This document shows, piece after piece, positions 16,627 to 25,736 of a DNA stretch of 64,000 nt. This DNA is from Actinomycetota bacterium. GTDB taxonomy: Bacteria; Actinomycetota; Actinomycetes; Propionibacteriales; Propionibacteriaceae. The stretch is taken from assembly GCA_020161015.1 (NCBI GenBank), contig JAIUOT010000017.1, positions 186,001 to 250,000 on the forward strand, given 5' to 3'. The first letter of the stretch is position 1. Each line of letters begins with the position of its first letter. The translations under genes were made by a program, and so were the position numbers. Below the pieces are notes generated by a model. The model did not search any database. It was not told the origin of the DNA and was given only the letters and a program-made list of their open reading frames with translations.

Positions 16627-17250
16627 ATGGCTCGCTACTTCGACGTGCATCCCGACAACCCCCAGCCGAGGGCCCTGGCGCAGGTCGCGGAGATCCTGCG
16701 CGGCGGCGGGCTCGTTGCCTATCCGACCGACTCCGGCTACGCCCTGGGCTGCGGCCTGGGCAACAGGGAAGGCCTCGAGCGGATCCGCAGCCTCCGGCGC
16801 CTGGACGACAAGCACCACTTCACGCTGGTCTGCAGCGAATTCGCCCAGCTCGGCCAGTACGTGCAGATGAACAACGACGTCTTCCGCGCGGTGAAGGCCG
16901 CCACGCCGGGCGCGTACACCTTCATCCTGACGGCCACGCGCGAGGCGCCGAAGGTGATGCTGCACCCGAAGAAGCGGACGGTCGGCGTCCGGGTTCCCCG
17001 GCACACGACCGCCCTGGCGCTGCTCCACACGCTGGGCGAGCCGCTGATGTCCTCCACGCTGATCCTGCCGGGGGAGACTGAGCCGATGACCGACGGCTGG
17101 CAGGTGAACGACGAGCTGGGCGCCCAGCTGGACGCCGTCCTGGACTCGGGCGACTGCGGGCTGGAGCCGACCACCATCGTGGACCTCTCCGGCGACGAGG
17201 TGGAGATCACCCGGTACGGCGCCGGCGACCCCGAGCCGTTCGAGGCCTGA
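16627..17250 (+). CDS. Sua5/YciO/YrdC-domain protein, YciO branch
   Basis: 207 residues. The motifs PTDSGYALGC, KRTVGVRVPRH, GEPLMSSTLILPG and GLEPTTIVDLS follow E. coli YciO closely rather than TsaC/Sua5, the tRNA threonylcarbamoyladenosine synthases. The RNA/ATP-binding fold is the same, but YciO proteins have weak or uncertain TsaC activity, so I do not call this tsaC. ATG 16627 follows the divergent MalY-type gene by 130 bp. It ends 26 bp from the activase stop, so the two genes converge. Confidence 0.85.
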   Translation: MARYFDVHPDNPQPRALAQVAEILRGGGLVAYPTDSGYALGCGLGNREGLERIRSLRRLDDKHHFTLVCSEFAQLGQYVQMNNDVFRAVKAATPGAYTFILTATREAPKVMLHPKKRTVGVRVPRHTTALALLHTLGEPLMSSTLILPGETEPMTDGWQVNDELGAQLDAVLDSGDCGLEPTTIVDLSGDEVEITRYGAGDPEPFEA

Positions 17251-17276
17251 GGGGACGCCAGGCTGATCGCTCGCCG

Positions 17277-20200
17277 TCAGCTCTCGACGAGGGCTGCGGC
17301 GCCGGCCGGGGTGGAGTCCCGGGTGGCCACGTCGCCGGCCCGGTGCGCGCCGGCCACCACCAGCTTGATCCGGTTGAGCTGGTTCACCTCGCTCGCGCCG
17401 GGGTCGTAGTCGATCGACGTGATGTTCGCGTGCGGGTAGAGCCTGCGCAGCTCGCGGAACATGCCCTTGCCGACCACGTGGTTGGGCAGGCAGGCGAACG
17501 GCTGGGCGCAGATGATGTTCGGGGTGCCGGACTCGATCAGTTCCATCATCTCCGCGGTGAGCAGCCAGCCCTCGCCGGCGGTGGTGCCGAGGGAGACGAC
17601 GTTGCGGGCCCGCTGAGCCATGGTCGCGAGGTCGGCCTGCACGGTGAACTTGCCGCCACACCGCGCGAGCGCGCGGTTGGCCGGGGCCTGGTACTGCTCG
17701 ACCAGCCACAGCCCGACCTTCTTGGCGTGCCGGGACTTCTCCCCGATCCCGAGGTGGTGCCACTTCCAGTCGCCGGTGTAGAGCATCTGGCCGAAGAACT
17801 CCAGGAGCCCGGGCAACACGGCCTCGCACCCCTCGTCCTCGATCACCTGGACGGCGTGGTTGTTGGCGTCGGGGTGGAACTTCACCAGGATCTCGCCCAC
17901 CAGGCCCACCCGCGGGCGCCGGGGCACGTCCCGCAGCGGGAGCGCGTCGAAGGCGGCCACCAGGTGGTCGATGATCCAGCCGTACCCGACGCGGCGTCCG
18001 AGAGTGGGGGAGTAGCCGTTGTGGGTGAAGAAGTCCTGGCAGATCGCGTCCCAGCGGCGGTAGAGCGCCTGTGCCGCGCCCGGTTCCCGCTCGTAGGGAC
18101 GCACGCGCAGCAGGACCGTCTGCAGCAGGTCGCCCAGCACGAGGGCCTGGATGCCCCGGTGCACGAGCGCGGGACCGAGCGTGAACCCGGGGTTCTCCTC
18201 GAACCCCTGGGCGCTGACCGCGACCACCGGAACCTGCGGGAAGCCGGCATCGGCCAGGCCCTTGCGCAGCAGTCCGGCGTAGTTCGTGGCGCGGCACATC
18301 CCCCCGGTCTGGGTGATCGCGACGCTGGAGTTGGCCGGATCCGCGCCGCCGGTGAGGAACGCGTTGACCAGTTGCCCGACCACCATGATCGCGGGGTAGC
18401 AGGCGTCGTTGTTCACGTACTTGAGTCCCACCTCGACATCTTCGGGCGTCGTGCGGTCCAGCAGTTGCACGCGGTAGCCGAACCGTCGCAGGACCGCGAC
18501 GGCGAAACGGAAGTGGATGGGTGCCATCTGGGGGACGTAGACCGTGTGTGTGCGGCGGGCCTCCGCCGTGAAGACCGCACGGGTCGCCGGCGTGGCGGCG
18601 GTGTCGATGTCGGCGCTGGCCAGTTCGCCACCGGCGCGGCGCTGGGCGGTGGCCGCCTTGAGCGAGCGCAGCCGGATCCGGGCTGCGCCGAGGTTGGAGA
18701 CCTCGTCGATCTTGAGGACGGTGTGGACGTCGCCGGCGGCCTCGAGGATCTCCTGCACCTGGTCGGTGGTGATCGCGTCGACCCCGCACCCGAACGAGTT
18801 CAGCTGGACCAGCTGGAGCCGCGGCTCGGGGGCCGTTGCCGCCGCCGCCTCGTAGAGGCGGGTGTGGTAGGCCCACTGGTCCCGCACCCGCAGGGGACGG
18901 GAGACCCGTGGCGCGTCGATCACGCTGTTCTCGGTGAGCACCGCCATCCCGAGACCGGTGATGAGCTCCGGGATGCCGTGGTTGATCTCCGGGTCGAGGT
19001 GGTAGGGGCGCCCGGCCAGGACGATGCCGCGCCCGCCGTGCTCGACGAGCCAGTCCAGCGCGCGGCGTCCCTCCGCACGGATGTCGGCCTTCACCCGCGC
19101 GTCCTCGGCGTAGCCCGCCTCCACCGCGTCCCTGGCCTCGGCGAGGCTCACGTCGAAGTCCTCGAAGACCTCGACCAGCCGCTGGGCGAGGTGGGCCGGC
19201 TCGTTCAGGTTCAGGAACGGGTCGAGGTAGCGGATCCCGGGCTCCCGGAGCCGCGGGACGTTCTTCTCCAGCACCTGGGGGTAGAAGGCGACGATCGGGC
19301 AGTTGAAGTGGTTGTCGGCGTCCGCGAACTGCCGCTGTTCGAAGGGGACGCACGGGTAGAAGATCGTCCGCACGCCTCGGTCGAGCAGGTTCTCCAGGTG
19401 CCCGTGGGCGAGTTTGGCTGGGTAGCACACGTTCTCCGACGGGATGGACTCCGCACCGGCGGCGAGGGTCTCGTGGCCCGAGCGGCCGGAGAGGACGACA
19501 CGGAAGCCCAGTCGCGACAGCACGGTGAACCAGAACGGGTAGTTCTCGTACATGTTGAGCACCCGGGGGATGCCGATGTCGCCCCTCGTGGCCGCGGCGC
19601 CGGTGAGGCGGCGGTAGCCGAACACGCGCTGGTAGGTGTAGGCGTAGAGGTTCGGCAGCTCCGACGTCCGCGCGACCCTCGCCGTGCCGGCGGCGCCCCG
19701 CTCGCAGCGGTTGCCGGACACGTGCCGCGTCCCGTCGGAGAAGGTGGAGACGGTGAGCTGGCAGTGGTTCTGGCACAGGCGGCAGGTGTCCAGGGCGGTC
19801 TCGATCCCGAACGCGTCGAGCTCGTCGGTGCCCAGCAGCTCCGAGCGCGTACCCGGTGCGAAGGCCGCCTTCGCGGCCAGCGCGGCGCCGAGCGCCCCCA
19901 TCAGGCCGGCGATGTCGGGACGCACGACCGTCGTCCCGGTCAGCAGCTCGAAGGCGCGCAGCACCGCGTCGTTGAGGAAGGTCCCGCCCTGCACGACCAC
20001 GCGCTCGCCGAGCTGGGACGCGTCCTTGAGCCGGATCACCTTGTAGAGGGCGTTGCGTACTACGGAGTATGACAGGCCGGCGGAGATGTCCCCGACGTCC
20101 GCTCCCTCCTTCTGCGCCTGCTTCACCGACGAGTTCATGAAGACCGTGCACCTGCTGCCCAGGTCCACCGGCTGGGCCGAGGCCAGGGCCGAGCGGGCGA

Positions 20201-21605
20201 AGGCTGCGACGTCGGTGCCCATGGTCTCGGCGAAGGTCTGGAGGAACGAGCCGCAGCCGGACGAGCAGGCCTCGTTCACCGCGATCGAGTCGACGGCGCC
20301 GTTGCGGACCCTCAGGTACTTCATGTCCTGCCCGCCGATGTCGATGACCGAGGTGACCCCGGGGCAGACGTGCTCGGCCGCCCGGTAGTGCGCCATCGTC
20401 TCGACCTCGCCGTCGTCGACGCGCAACGCCGCCCGGATCAGGTCCTCGCCGTAGCCGGTGACGCACGCGCGTCCCAGCCACGCGGACGCGGGCAGTCCCG
20501 CGCGCACCTCGCGCACGATCCCCACGGCGGCGGACACGGGGTCGCCGCGGTTGGACGCGTAGTGGGAGTACCGCACGACGTCGTCGGCGTCGAGGAGGAC
20601 GGCCTTGATCGTGGTGGATCCGGCGTCGATCCCCAGGAAGCACGCCCCGGTGGCGGCGGCCAGCTCGCCGCGGGGGACGGCGGTCGTGGCGTGCCGGGCG
20701 TCGAACTCCCGCCGTTCGTCCTCGTCCGCGAACAGCGGACGGAGGTGGCTGCGGGTGAGGGTGAGGCTGGTCCTGCGATCGACCCCCGCCAGCAGGTCCG
20801 CCGCCGGGCGGGGCGTCCCGTCGGCGAGCATCGCGGCGCCGATCGCGACGAACAGCTGGGCGTCCGGAGGCGTGGTGAAGCTCGACACCTGACCGGCCAG
20901 TGCCCGGCGGTAGGCCTCCCGCAGCTGGGGCAGGAAGTGCAGCGGGCCGCCGAGGAACACGAGGTTCCCGCGGATCGGGTTGCCGGCGGCGAGCCCCGAG
21001 ATGGTCTGCAGTGCGACGGCCTGGAACACCGAGGCGGCAAGGTCGGCGTGCGCGGCACCCTGGTTGAGCAACGGCTGGAGGTCGGACTTGGCGAACACGC
21101 CGCAGCGGGAGGCGATCGGGTAGAGGTTCTCGTAGCGGGAGGCGAGGTCGTCCAGGCCGGCGGCGTCGGTGTGCAGCAGCGTGGCCATCTGGTCGACGAA
21201 GGCGCCGGTGCCCCCCGCGCACGTACCGTTCATGCGCTGCTCGGGCACCGGGGTCAGGTAGGTGATCTTCGCGTCCTCCCCGCCGAGCTCGATCACCACG
21301 TCCGTGCCCGGGACCAGTGCCCGGACCGCCTCCGTGCTCGCGATCACCTCCTGGACGAACGGCAGGCCGGCGAGCTGGGCCACCTGGACCCCGCCGGAGC
21401 CGGTGACCGCCGCGGCGAGCGGGTCCTCGCCGAACCGCTCCGCGACCGCGGCCAGCAGGCTGCGCAGCTCGCCGCGCACGTCGGCGTTGTGCCGCCGGTA
21501 GTCGCGGAAGACAGCCTGGCGCCCGCGGAGCACGACCGCCTTGACGGTGGTCGAGCCGATGTCGAGGCCCAGGCGCAGGGAGGGCATGAGGCCATCGTGC
21601 CCCAT
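17277..21605 (-). CDS. Large acyl-CoA dehydratase activase fusion (BcrAD/BadFG + DUF2229 + HgdB-like)
   Basis: 1,442 residues containing two ASKHA-type activase domains in tandem. The first (about 8-300) has LDIGSTTVKAV and NGTCAGGTGAFVDQ; the second (about 325-600) has GIDAGSTTIKAV and NEACSSGCGSF. The Cys in CAGGTG/RCGVF and CSSGCGS/RCTVF are those that bind the bridging [4Fe-4S] cluster in HgdC/BcrA activases. A Cys-rich link (CRLCQNHC, then RCERG) leads into a DUF2229 region and a C-terminal part resembling 2-hydroxyglutaryl-CoA dehydratase subunits (SENVCYPAK, NSFGCGVD, NDACYPAI). Activases use ATP to push electrons onto dehydratases or benzoyl-CoA reductases in anaerobes; no such partner is encoded nearby. 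M7 (21587) is an equal start choice. Confidence 0.88.
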   Translation of the reverse strand: MGHDGLMPSLRLGLDIGSTTVKAVVLRGRQAVFRDYRRHNADVRGELRSLLAAVAERFGEDPLAAAVTGSGGVQVAQLAGLPFVQEVIASTEAVRALVPGTDVVIELGGEDAKITYLTPVPEQRMNGTCAGGTGAFVDQMATLLHTDAAGLDDLASRYENLYPIASRCGVFAKSDLQPLLNQGAAHADLAASVFQAVALQTISGLAAGNPIRGNLVFLGGPLHFLPQLREAYRRALAGQVSSFTTPPDAQLFVAIGAAMLADGTPRPAADLLAGVDRRTSLTLTRSHLRPLFADEDERREFDARHATTAVPRGELAAATGACFLGIDAGSTTIKAVLLDADDVVRYSHYASNRGDPVSAAVGIVREVRAGLPASAWLGRACVTGYGEDLIRAALRVDDGEVETMAHYRAAEHVCPGVTSVIDIGGQDMKYLRVRNGAVDSIAVNEACSSGCGSFLQTFAETMGTDVAAFARSALASAQPVDLGSRCTVFMNSSVKQAQKEGADVGDISAGLSYSVVRNALYKVIRLKDASQLGERVVVQGGTFLNDAVLRAFELLTGTTVVRPDIAGLMGALGAALAAKAAFAPGTRSELLGTDELDAFGIETALDTCRLCQNHCQLTVSTFSDGTRHVSGNRCERGAAGTARVARTSELPNLYAYTYQRVFGYRRLTGAAATRGDIGIPRVLNMYENYPFWFTVLSRLGFRVVLSGRSGHETLAAGAESIPSENVCYPAKLAHGHLENLLDRGVRTIFYPCVPFEQRQFADADNHFNCPIVAFYPQVLEKNVPRLREPGIRYLDPFLNLNEPAHLAQRLVEVFEDFDVSLAEARDAVEAGYAEDARVKADIRAEGRRALDWLVEHGGRGIVLAGRPYHLDPEINHGIPELITGLGMAVLTENSVIDAPRVSRPLRVRDQWAYHTRLYEAAAATAPEPRLQLVQLNSFGCGVDAITTDQVQEILEAAGDVHTVLKIDEVSNLGAARIRLRSLKAATAQRRAGGELASADIDTAATPATRAVFTAEARRTHTVYVPQMAPIHFRFAVAVLRRFGYRVQLLDRTTPEDVEVGLKYVNNDACYPAIMVVGQLVNAFLTGGADPANSSVAITQTGGMCRATNYAGLLRKGLADAGFPQVPVVAVSAQGFEENPGFTLGPALVHRGIQALVLGDLLQTVLLRVRPYEREPGAAQALYRRWDAICQDFFTHNGYSPTLGRRVGYGWIIDHLVAAFDALPLRDVPRRPRVGLVGEILVKFHPDANNHAVQVIEDEGCEAVLPGLLEFFGQMLYTGDWKWHHLGIGEKSRHAKKVGLWLVEQYQAPANRALARCGGKFTVQADLATMAQRARNVVSLGTTAGEGWLLTAEMMELIESGTPNIICAQPFACLPNHVVGKGMFRELRRLYPHANITSIDYDPGASEVNQLNRIKLVVAGAHRAGDVATRDSTPAGAAALVES

Positions 21606-21618
21606 CGAAGGGGATCGC

Positions 21619-21649
21619 GAGGGCCGGGTTCGCGGATCGACTGGCCCTC
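21619..21649. repeat. Degenerate family B inverted repeat
   Basis: GAGGGCC (21619-21625) and GGCCCTC (21643-21649) face each other across 17 bases. They match the ends of the longer family B elements at 12405 and 33763 but lack the middle part. The right half overlaps the stop codon of the sulfite-oxidase-like gene. It could end that transcript before the activase gene. Confidence 0.5.
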
Positions 21650-23135
21650 AGGCCACGTCGACGTCGACCACGTGGTAGCCGGTCGGGCCGTCGGGCAGGA
21701 CCCCCTGGACCGCGGCCGGCTGTGGCACCCCGGACCCGTCGAACGCGCGGGCGGCGAGCCGGTGGCGCCCGCTGGTCGCGTTCCACGGCAGGTACCACTG
21801 CCGCCAGTAGTCGAGGCCGACGTCCGGGCCGAGCCGGGCGTCCTGCCACGGCCCGCCGTCCACCTGGACCTGCACGCGGCTCACGCCCCGGTGTGTCGCC
21901 CAGGCGACACCGGCGACGACCGTCGCCCCGGCGAGGATGCGCCCGGTGGGGGTGTCGAGGCGGGTCGCGGTCTTGACCGGCGCCTGCTCCGCCCAGCCCC
22001 GGGTGGTCCAGTACGCCTGTTCGGCGGCGAAGGTGGTGACCGTGAGCCGGGTCAGCCACTTGGTTGCGCCCACGTACCCGTACAGGCCGGGCGTCACCAG
22101 GCGGGCGGGGAAGCCGTGCTCCGGGGTGAGCGGACGTCCGTCCATGGCGATCGCGACCATCGCGTCCCGCCCGTCGAGCAGGACGGCGAGGGGGGTGCTG
22201 GCGGTGAAGCCGTCGGTGGAGGCGCTGAGCACCTGGTCGGCACCGGGGGACGGCTGGGCGCGGGCGAGCAGGTCGGCCACCCGGACGCCGGTCCAGCGCG
22301 TGCTGCCGCAGTAGGGTCCGCCGATCTCGTTGGAGACGCAGGTGAGGGTGATGTCCCGCTCGATCATCGGCAGCGCCAGCAGCTCGTCCCAGGACAGCGA
22401 GAACGGGCGGGCCACCATGCCGGTGACGTCGAGCCGCCAGGCCCCCGGGTCGAGCTGGGGCACGAGCAGGGCGGTGTCGATCCGGTAGAAGTCCTTCACC
22501 GGCGTGCGCAGCGGCGTCACCCCGGCGACGGTCGCCTCCAGTCCTGCCGGCAGCGGGGGAGCCGGGGTCGCAGCGGACGGCAGGGTGACCCCGGCCGGCG
22601 GCCGGCCCCCGGCCCCGCTGAAGGTCGCCGTGACAGCCGCAGCGGCCACCCCCGCGCCCGCGGTGAGCACCAGGCGGCGGTCGGGGCCGGCGTGGTCCGG
22701 CGGGTGCGACAGCGTGGACGCCCTGCGGTGGTGCCACCGGAGGATCCCCGCGGCCACCAGCGCGGCGGCCAGGCTGGGCAGGAAGGCGAGCGGCCCGGCG
22801 TCCGGACGGGTGAGCGCCGCGGCGATGCCGGTCGCGCCGAGGAGGGCAGCGGTCAGGTCGCCCAGCGGCCGCCACCGGCGAGAGCCCAGCCCGGCGAGCA
22901 CGCCGAGAACGCCGACGGCGAGGGCGACCACGGCCACGAGAACGGCCTTGTCCGCCGTCCCCAGGGTGGACGCCGCCCACTCCTTCAGCGCCGGGGGTGC
23001 CAGGTCGATCACCGCGGAGCCGACCGCGACCAACGGGGCCGAACCGGGCGCGACGAGCGCGCCGAGCACCTGGCCCGCAGCGAGGCCCGCGCCGGCGGCG
23101 GTGAGCCCGGCGAGGCCGCTGTCGAGGCGGGTCAC
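21648..23135 (-). CDS. Membrane-anchored sulfite-oxidase-like molybdopterin enzyme
   Basis: 495 residues. The first ~135 contain four hydrophobic helices, a linker follows, then a further hydrophobic stretch (about 154-173) before the catalytic domain. The molybdenum ligand is C266 in LTCVSNEIGGPYCGS, the sulfite-oxidase-family motif, and the C-terminal dimerisation domain (VQVQVDGGPWQDARLG to YHVVDVDVA) is of the Mo-co oxidoreductase type. Actinobacterial proteins of this plan are of unknown substrate; sulfite or other oxyanion/sulfoxide is possible. It would act on the outer face of the membrane. Start is GTG 23135. No molybdopterin-synthesis gene is nearby. Confidence 0.85.
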   Translation of the reverse strand: MTRLDSGLAGLTAAGAGLAAGQVLGALVAPGSAPLVAVGSAVIDLAPPALKEWAASTLGTADKAVLVAVVALAVGVLGVLAGLGSRRWRPLGDLTAALLGATGIAAALTRPDAGPLAFLPSLAAALVAAGILRWHHRRASTLSHPPDHAGPDRRLVLTAGAGVAAAAVTATFSGAGGRPPAGVTLPSAATPAPPLPAGLEATVAGVTPLRTPVKDFYRIDTALLVPQLDPGAWRLDVTGMVARPFSLSWDELLALPMIERDITLTCVSNEIGGPYCGSTRWTGVRVADLLARAQPSPGADQVLSASTDGFTASTPLAVLLDGRDAMVAIAMDGRPLTPEHGFPARLVTPGLYGYVGATKWLTRLTVTTFAAEQAYWTTRGWAEQAPVKTATRLDTPTGRILAGATVVAGVAWATHRGVSRVQVQVDGGPWQDARLGPDVGLDYWRQWYLPWNATSGRHRLAARAFDGSGVPQPAAVQGVLPDGPTGYHVVDVDVA

Positions 23136-23204
23136 CGGGCCAGTATCCCCGCGCCAGACGGGCCGTCCGGCGGCGGGGGAGTGGGCACTGTTGCCCAGGA
23201 GGGC

Positions 23205-24242
23205 CTAGTGGCGTGCGGCGTGCGTGGACGCGCGCACGATCAGCTCGGGCCGGAAGAGCAGCTCGGTGCGCGGTCCGGGATTGCCGTCCATCTCCCCGAG
23301 CATCGCGGCGACCACCGCCTGGCACATCGCGCCCACGGGCTGGTGGACGGTGGTCAGCGGCGGGTCGACGAAGGCGATCAGCGGGGAGTCGTCGTAGCCG
23401 ATCACCGAGACGTCCTCTGGCACGGAGAGCCCCTTGCCACGCACGCCCCGGATCGCCCCCAGCGCCATCAGGTCCGACCCGCACACCAGAGCGGTATGGC
23501 CGGACTCGACCAGGCGCTCGGCTGCGGCGTGTCCCCCCTCGAGGGTGTACAGCGTGCGGAAGATGTGGGGCTCGGGGTCGTCGATGCCCAGGTGGTCGGC
23601 CAGGGCCGTGCCGAACGAGGCGATCTTCCGCTGCGCGGGCACCAGCCTGTCCGGGCCGATCACCAGTCCGACGCGGGTGTGCCCGAGGGAGGCCAGGTGG
23701 CGGATCGCACTGTCCATGCCGGCCGCCTCGTCGGTGGCGACGAACGTGCCGTCCACCCCGGGCGCCCAGCCGTTGACGAAGGCGAGCGGGATGCCCCGTC
23801 CGCGCAGGTCGTGGTAGCGGTCGAGGGACGCGGAGGAGTCGGCGTGCAGGCCGGAGACGAAGATGATCCCGGAGACGCCCTGGCCGAGCAGCAGCTCGAT
23901 CGACTCGTCCTCGGTCGTGCCGCCGGGGGACTGCGTGCACAGCAGGGGGGTGTACCCGTGCTGGGACAGCCGGGACTCCAGGCCCTGCGCGAAGGCGGGG
24001 AAGATCGGGTTGTTGAGCTCGGGAACGACCACGCCCACCAGTCCGCTGGTCTTGTGCCGCAGGATCGCGGGGCGTGCGTAGCCCAGCATGTCGAGGGCTG
24101 CCAGCACCGAGCCGCGGACCTCGTCGCCCACGCCCGGCTTCCCGTTGAGGACCCGGGAGACCGTGGCGGTGCTCACGCCGGACAGTTCCGCGATGTCGAG
24201 CAACCGGGGCTTGGACGCCCCCGTTGCGCGCTTGTGTGCCAT
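23205..24242 (-). CDS. LacI-family transcriptional regulator of the adjacent sugar ABC operon
   Basis: 345 residues. The N-terminal LacI helix-turn-helix reads LLDIAELSGVSTATVSRVLNGKPGVGDEVR, with the hinge helix AALDMLGYARPA; the rest is a periplasmic-binding-protein-like effector domain (VGVVVPELNNPIFPAFAQGLE, FVATDEAAGMDSAIRHLASLGH, CGSDLMALGAIRG). It is transcribed away from the malE-like gene with twin TTGCGCAA sites in the shared gap, so it very likely represses that operon and perhaps itself, with a maltooligosaccharide or related sugar as inducer. GGAGCAAG before ATG 24242 is the ribosome site. The name malR would be reasonable but is inferred. Confidence 0.88.
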   Translation of the reverse strand: MAHKRATGASKPRLLDIAELSGVSTATVSRVLNGKPGVGDEVRGSVLAALDMLGYARPAILRHKTSGLVGVVVPELNNPIFPAFAQGLESRLSQHGYTPLLCTQSPGGTTEDESIELLLGQGVSGIIFVSGLHADSSASLDRYHDLRGRGIPLAFVNGWAPGVDGTFVATDEAAGMDSAIRHLASLGHTRVGLVIGPDRLVPAQRKIASFGTALADHLGIDDPEPHIFRTLYTLEGGHAAAERLVESGHTALVCGSDLMALGAIRGVRGKGLSVPEDVSVIGYDDSPLIAFVDPPLTTVHQPVGAMCQAVVAAMLGEMDGNPGPRTELLFRPELIVRASTHAARH

Positions 24243-24302
24243 CTTGCTCCGTTCCCGACTGCATCGTCGCGGCAGAAACGTATCGGATCAGGGGAGGTCC
24301 CT

Positions 24303-24372
24303 GTAACCGTTATCATCTCGACTCGGTAACGATTGCGCAATGCGTTGCGCAAATCCTGCAACGCGGTACTAC
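24303..24372 (+). promoter_or_regulatory. Operator/promoter region of the sugar ABC operon
   Basis: Two identical 8-bp palindromes TTGCGCAA lie at 24333-24340 and 24345-24352, 12 bp centre to centre. A longer dyad, CGTTA (24308-24312) facing TAACG (24327-24331), lies just upstream, along with a direct repeat GTAAC (24303, 24326). TTGCGC (24345-24350) and TACTAC (24367-24372) could be the -35 and -10 with a 16-base spacer, so a LacI-type repressor bound to the palindromes would block polymerase. Confidence 0.6.
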
Positions 24373-24430
24373 GCTGCCGGTACACAGCCGCCTCCCTCGG
24401 CGGTCGATGCCATCAACGAAGAGGAGCATG

Positions 24431-25672
24431 ATGCGAAGGAGCATCGTCAGTCTTGGAGTCGTCACCGCGATCGTGGCGCTCAGTGCATGTTCAACCACGC
24501 CCGCCGCACCGTCGTCCAGCGCGCCCGCGTCGCCGGCGTCCAGCGCCGCGGCCGACTACAGCGGCACCACCCTGACGGTGTGGGTCGACGACACGCGACT
24601 CGCGGCGACCCAGGCGGCGGCGAAGGCGTTCGAGACCGCCACCAAGGCCAAGGTCGAGCTCGTCAAGAAGAACTTCGCAGACATCCAGGCCGACTTCACC
24701 TCCCAGGTGCCCACCGGCAAGGGCCCGGACGTGACGATCGGTGCACACGACTGGCTGGGCAACCTGATCCAGAACGGCGTGGTTGCCCCGATCGAGCTCG
24801 GCGACAAGGCCGGCGAGTTCGCCCCGGTGGCGATCCAGGCCTTCACCCAGGACGGCCAGGTGTACGGCGTCCCGTACGCGATCGAGAACATCGGCCTGAT
24901 CCGCAACACCAAGCTGGCCCCGGAGGCCCCGGCGACGTGGGACGACGCCCTCGCCGCCGGCAAGAAGGCCGGCACGAAGTACCCGATCCTGCTCCAGCTG
25001 GGCACGACGGGCGACCCCTACACGGCCTACCCGCTGCAGACCTCCTTCGGCGCCCCGGTGTTCACCCAGAACGCGGACGGCTCCTACACCAGCGAGCTCG
25101 CCATGGGCGGCGCCAACGGTGAGAAGTTCGCCCAGTGGCTCGCCGACCAGGGCAAGTCGGGCGTGCTCGACACCGCCATCACCTACGACATCGCGGTGGA
25201 CGCCTTCGCCAAGGGCAAGTCGCCGTTCATCATCGGCGGCCCCTGGATGCTCGAGAAGTTCAAGGGCCTCGACCTGGCGATCGACGCGATCCCGTCCGCC
25301 GGGGGCCAGAAGGCCTCGCCGTTCGTGGGCGTCCAGGGCTTCTTCATCTCGTCGAAGTCGGCCAACCCGATCGTGGCCAACGACTTCCTGACCAACTACA
25401 TCGCCACCACCGACGTGCAGTACTCCATGTACGAGGCGGGGCAGCGCACGCCGGCCCTGACCAGCGCGGCGGAGAAGGCGGCCGGCGACACGCTCACCGC
25501 CGGCTTCGCGAAGGTGGCCGCGGACGCGGTGCCGATGCCGTCGATCCCCGAGATGGCCTCCGTGTGGACGTTCTGGGGCGTGACGGAGGCGAACATCGTC
25601 TCCGGCAAGCAGCAGCCGGTCGCCGGGTGGCAGAAGATGATCTCCGACATCCAGGCGAAGATCAAGAAGTAG
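24431..25672 (+). CDS. malE: Sugar ABC transporter solute-binding lipoprotein (MalE-like)
   Basis: 413 residues. The N-terminus is a lipoprotein signal peptide with lipobox LSAC (Cys20), then an Ala/Ser/Pro linker. The mature part fits the maltose/maltodextrin-binding branch: LTVWVDDTRLAATQAAAKAFE, GKGPDVTIGAHDWLG, VPYAIENIGLIRN and KSPFIIGGPWMLEKFKG. It would capture maltooligosaccharides outside the membrane and deliver them to the two permeases encoded next. GAGGAG (24421-24426) favours ATG 24431 over the adjacent ATG 24428. Divergent from the LacI gene. Sugar specificity is inferred from family resemblance. Confidence 0.88.
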   Translation: MRRSIVSLGVVTAIVALSACSTTPAAPSSSAPASPASSAAADYSGTTLTVWVDDTRLAATQAAAKAFETATKAKVELVKKNFADIQADFTSQVPTGKGPDVTIGAHDWLGNLIQNGVVAPIELGDKAGEFAPVAIQAFTQDGQVYGVPYAIENIGLIRNTKLAPEAPATWDDALAAGKKAGTKYPILLQLGTTGDPYTAYPLQTSFGAPVFTQNADGSYTSELAMGGANGEKFAQWLADQGKSGVLDTAITYDIAVDAFAKGKSPFIIGGPWMLEKFKGLDLAIDAIPSAGGQKASPFVGVQGFFISSKSANPIVANDFLTNYIATTDVQYSMYEAGQRTPALTSAAEKAAGDTLTAGFAKVAADAVPMPSIPEMASVWTFWGVTEANIVSGKQQPVAGWQKMISDIQAKIKK

Positions 25673-25682
25673 GTTGTCGCCG

Positions 25683-25708
25683 GGGGGCGCCGAGGGATCG
25701 GCGCCCCC
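25683..25708 (+). terminator. malE-malF intercistronic GC hairpin
   Basis: GGGGGCGCC (25683-25691) and GGCGCCCCC (25700-25708) form a 9-bp all-GC stem with an 8-base loop, 11 bases after the malE stop. There is no U-run. Such a hairpin can protect the upstream message or partly stop transcription, giving more binding protein than permease, as known for E. coli malE-malF. Confidence 0.6.
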
Positions 25709-25736
25709 TGCCGCACACCCGCATCCACCGACGATC

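Noticed and set aside
16627-17250. Calling the YciO-type gene tsaC (tRNA t6A synthesis)
   Set aside because: Motifs follow YciO (PTDSGYALGC, GLEPTTIVDLS) rather than TsaC/Sua5, and no tsaB/D/E genes are near.
16507-24264. A 2,585-residue open frame on the reverse strand
   Set aside because: It is a shadow of the activase, sulfite-oxidase and LacI genes in another frame; the protein is Arg/Pro/Gly-rich without domains, as expected for off-frame reading of GC-rich DNA.
20370-24329. A 1,319-residue open frame opposite the activase, molybdoenzyme and LacI genes
   Set aside because: Same reasoning: antisense shadow in very GC-rich DNA.
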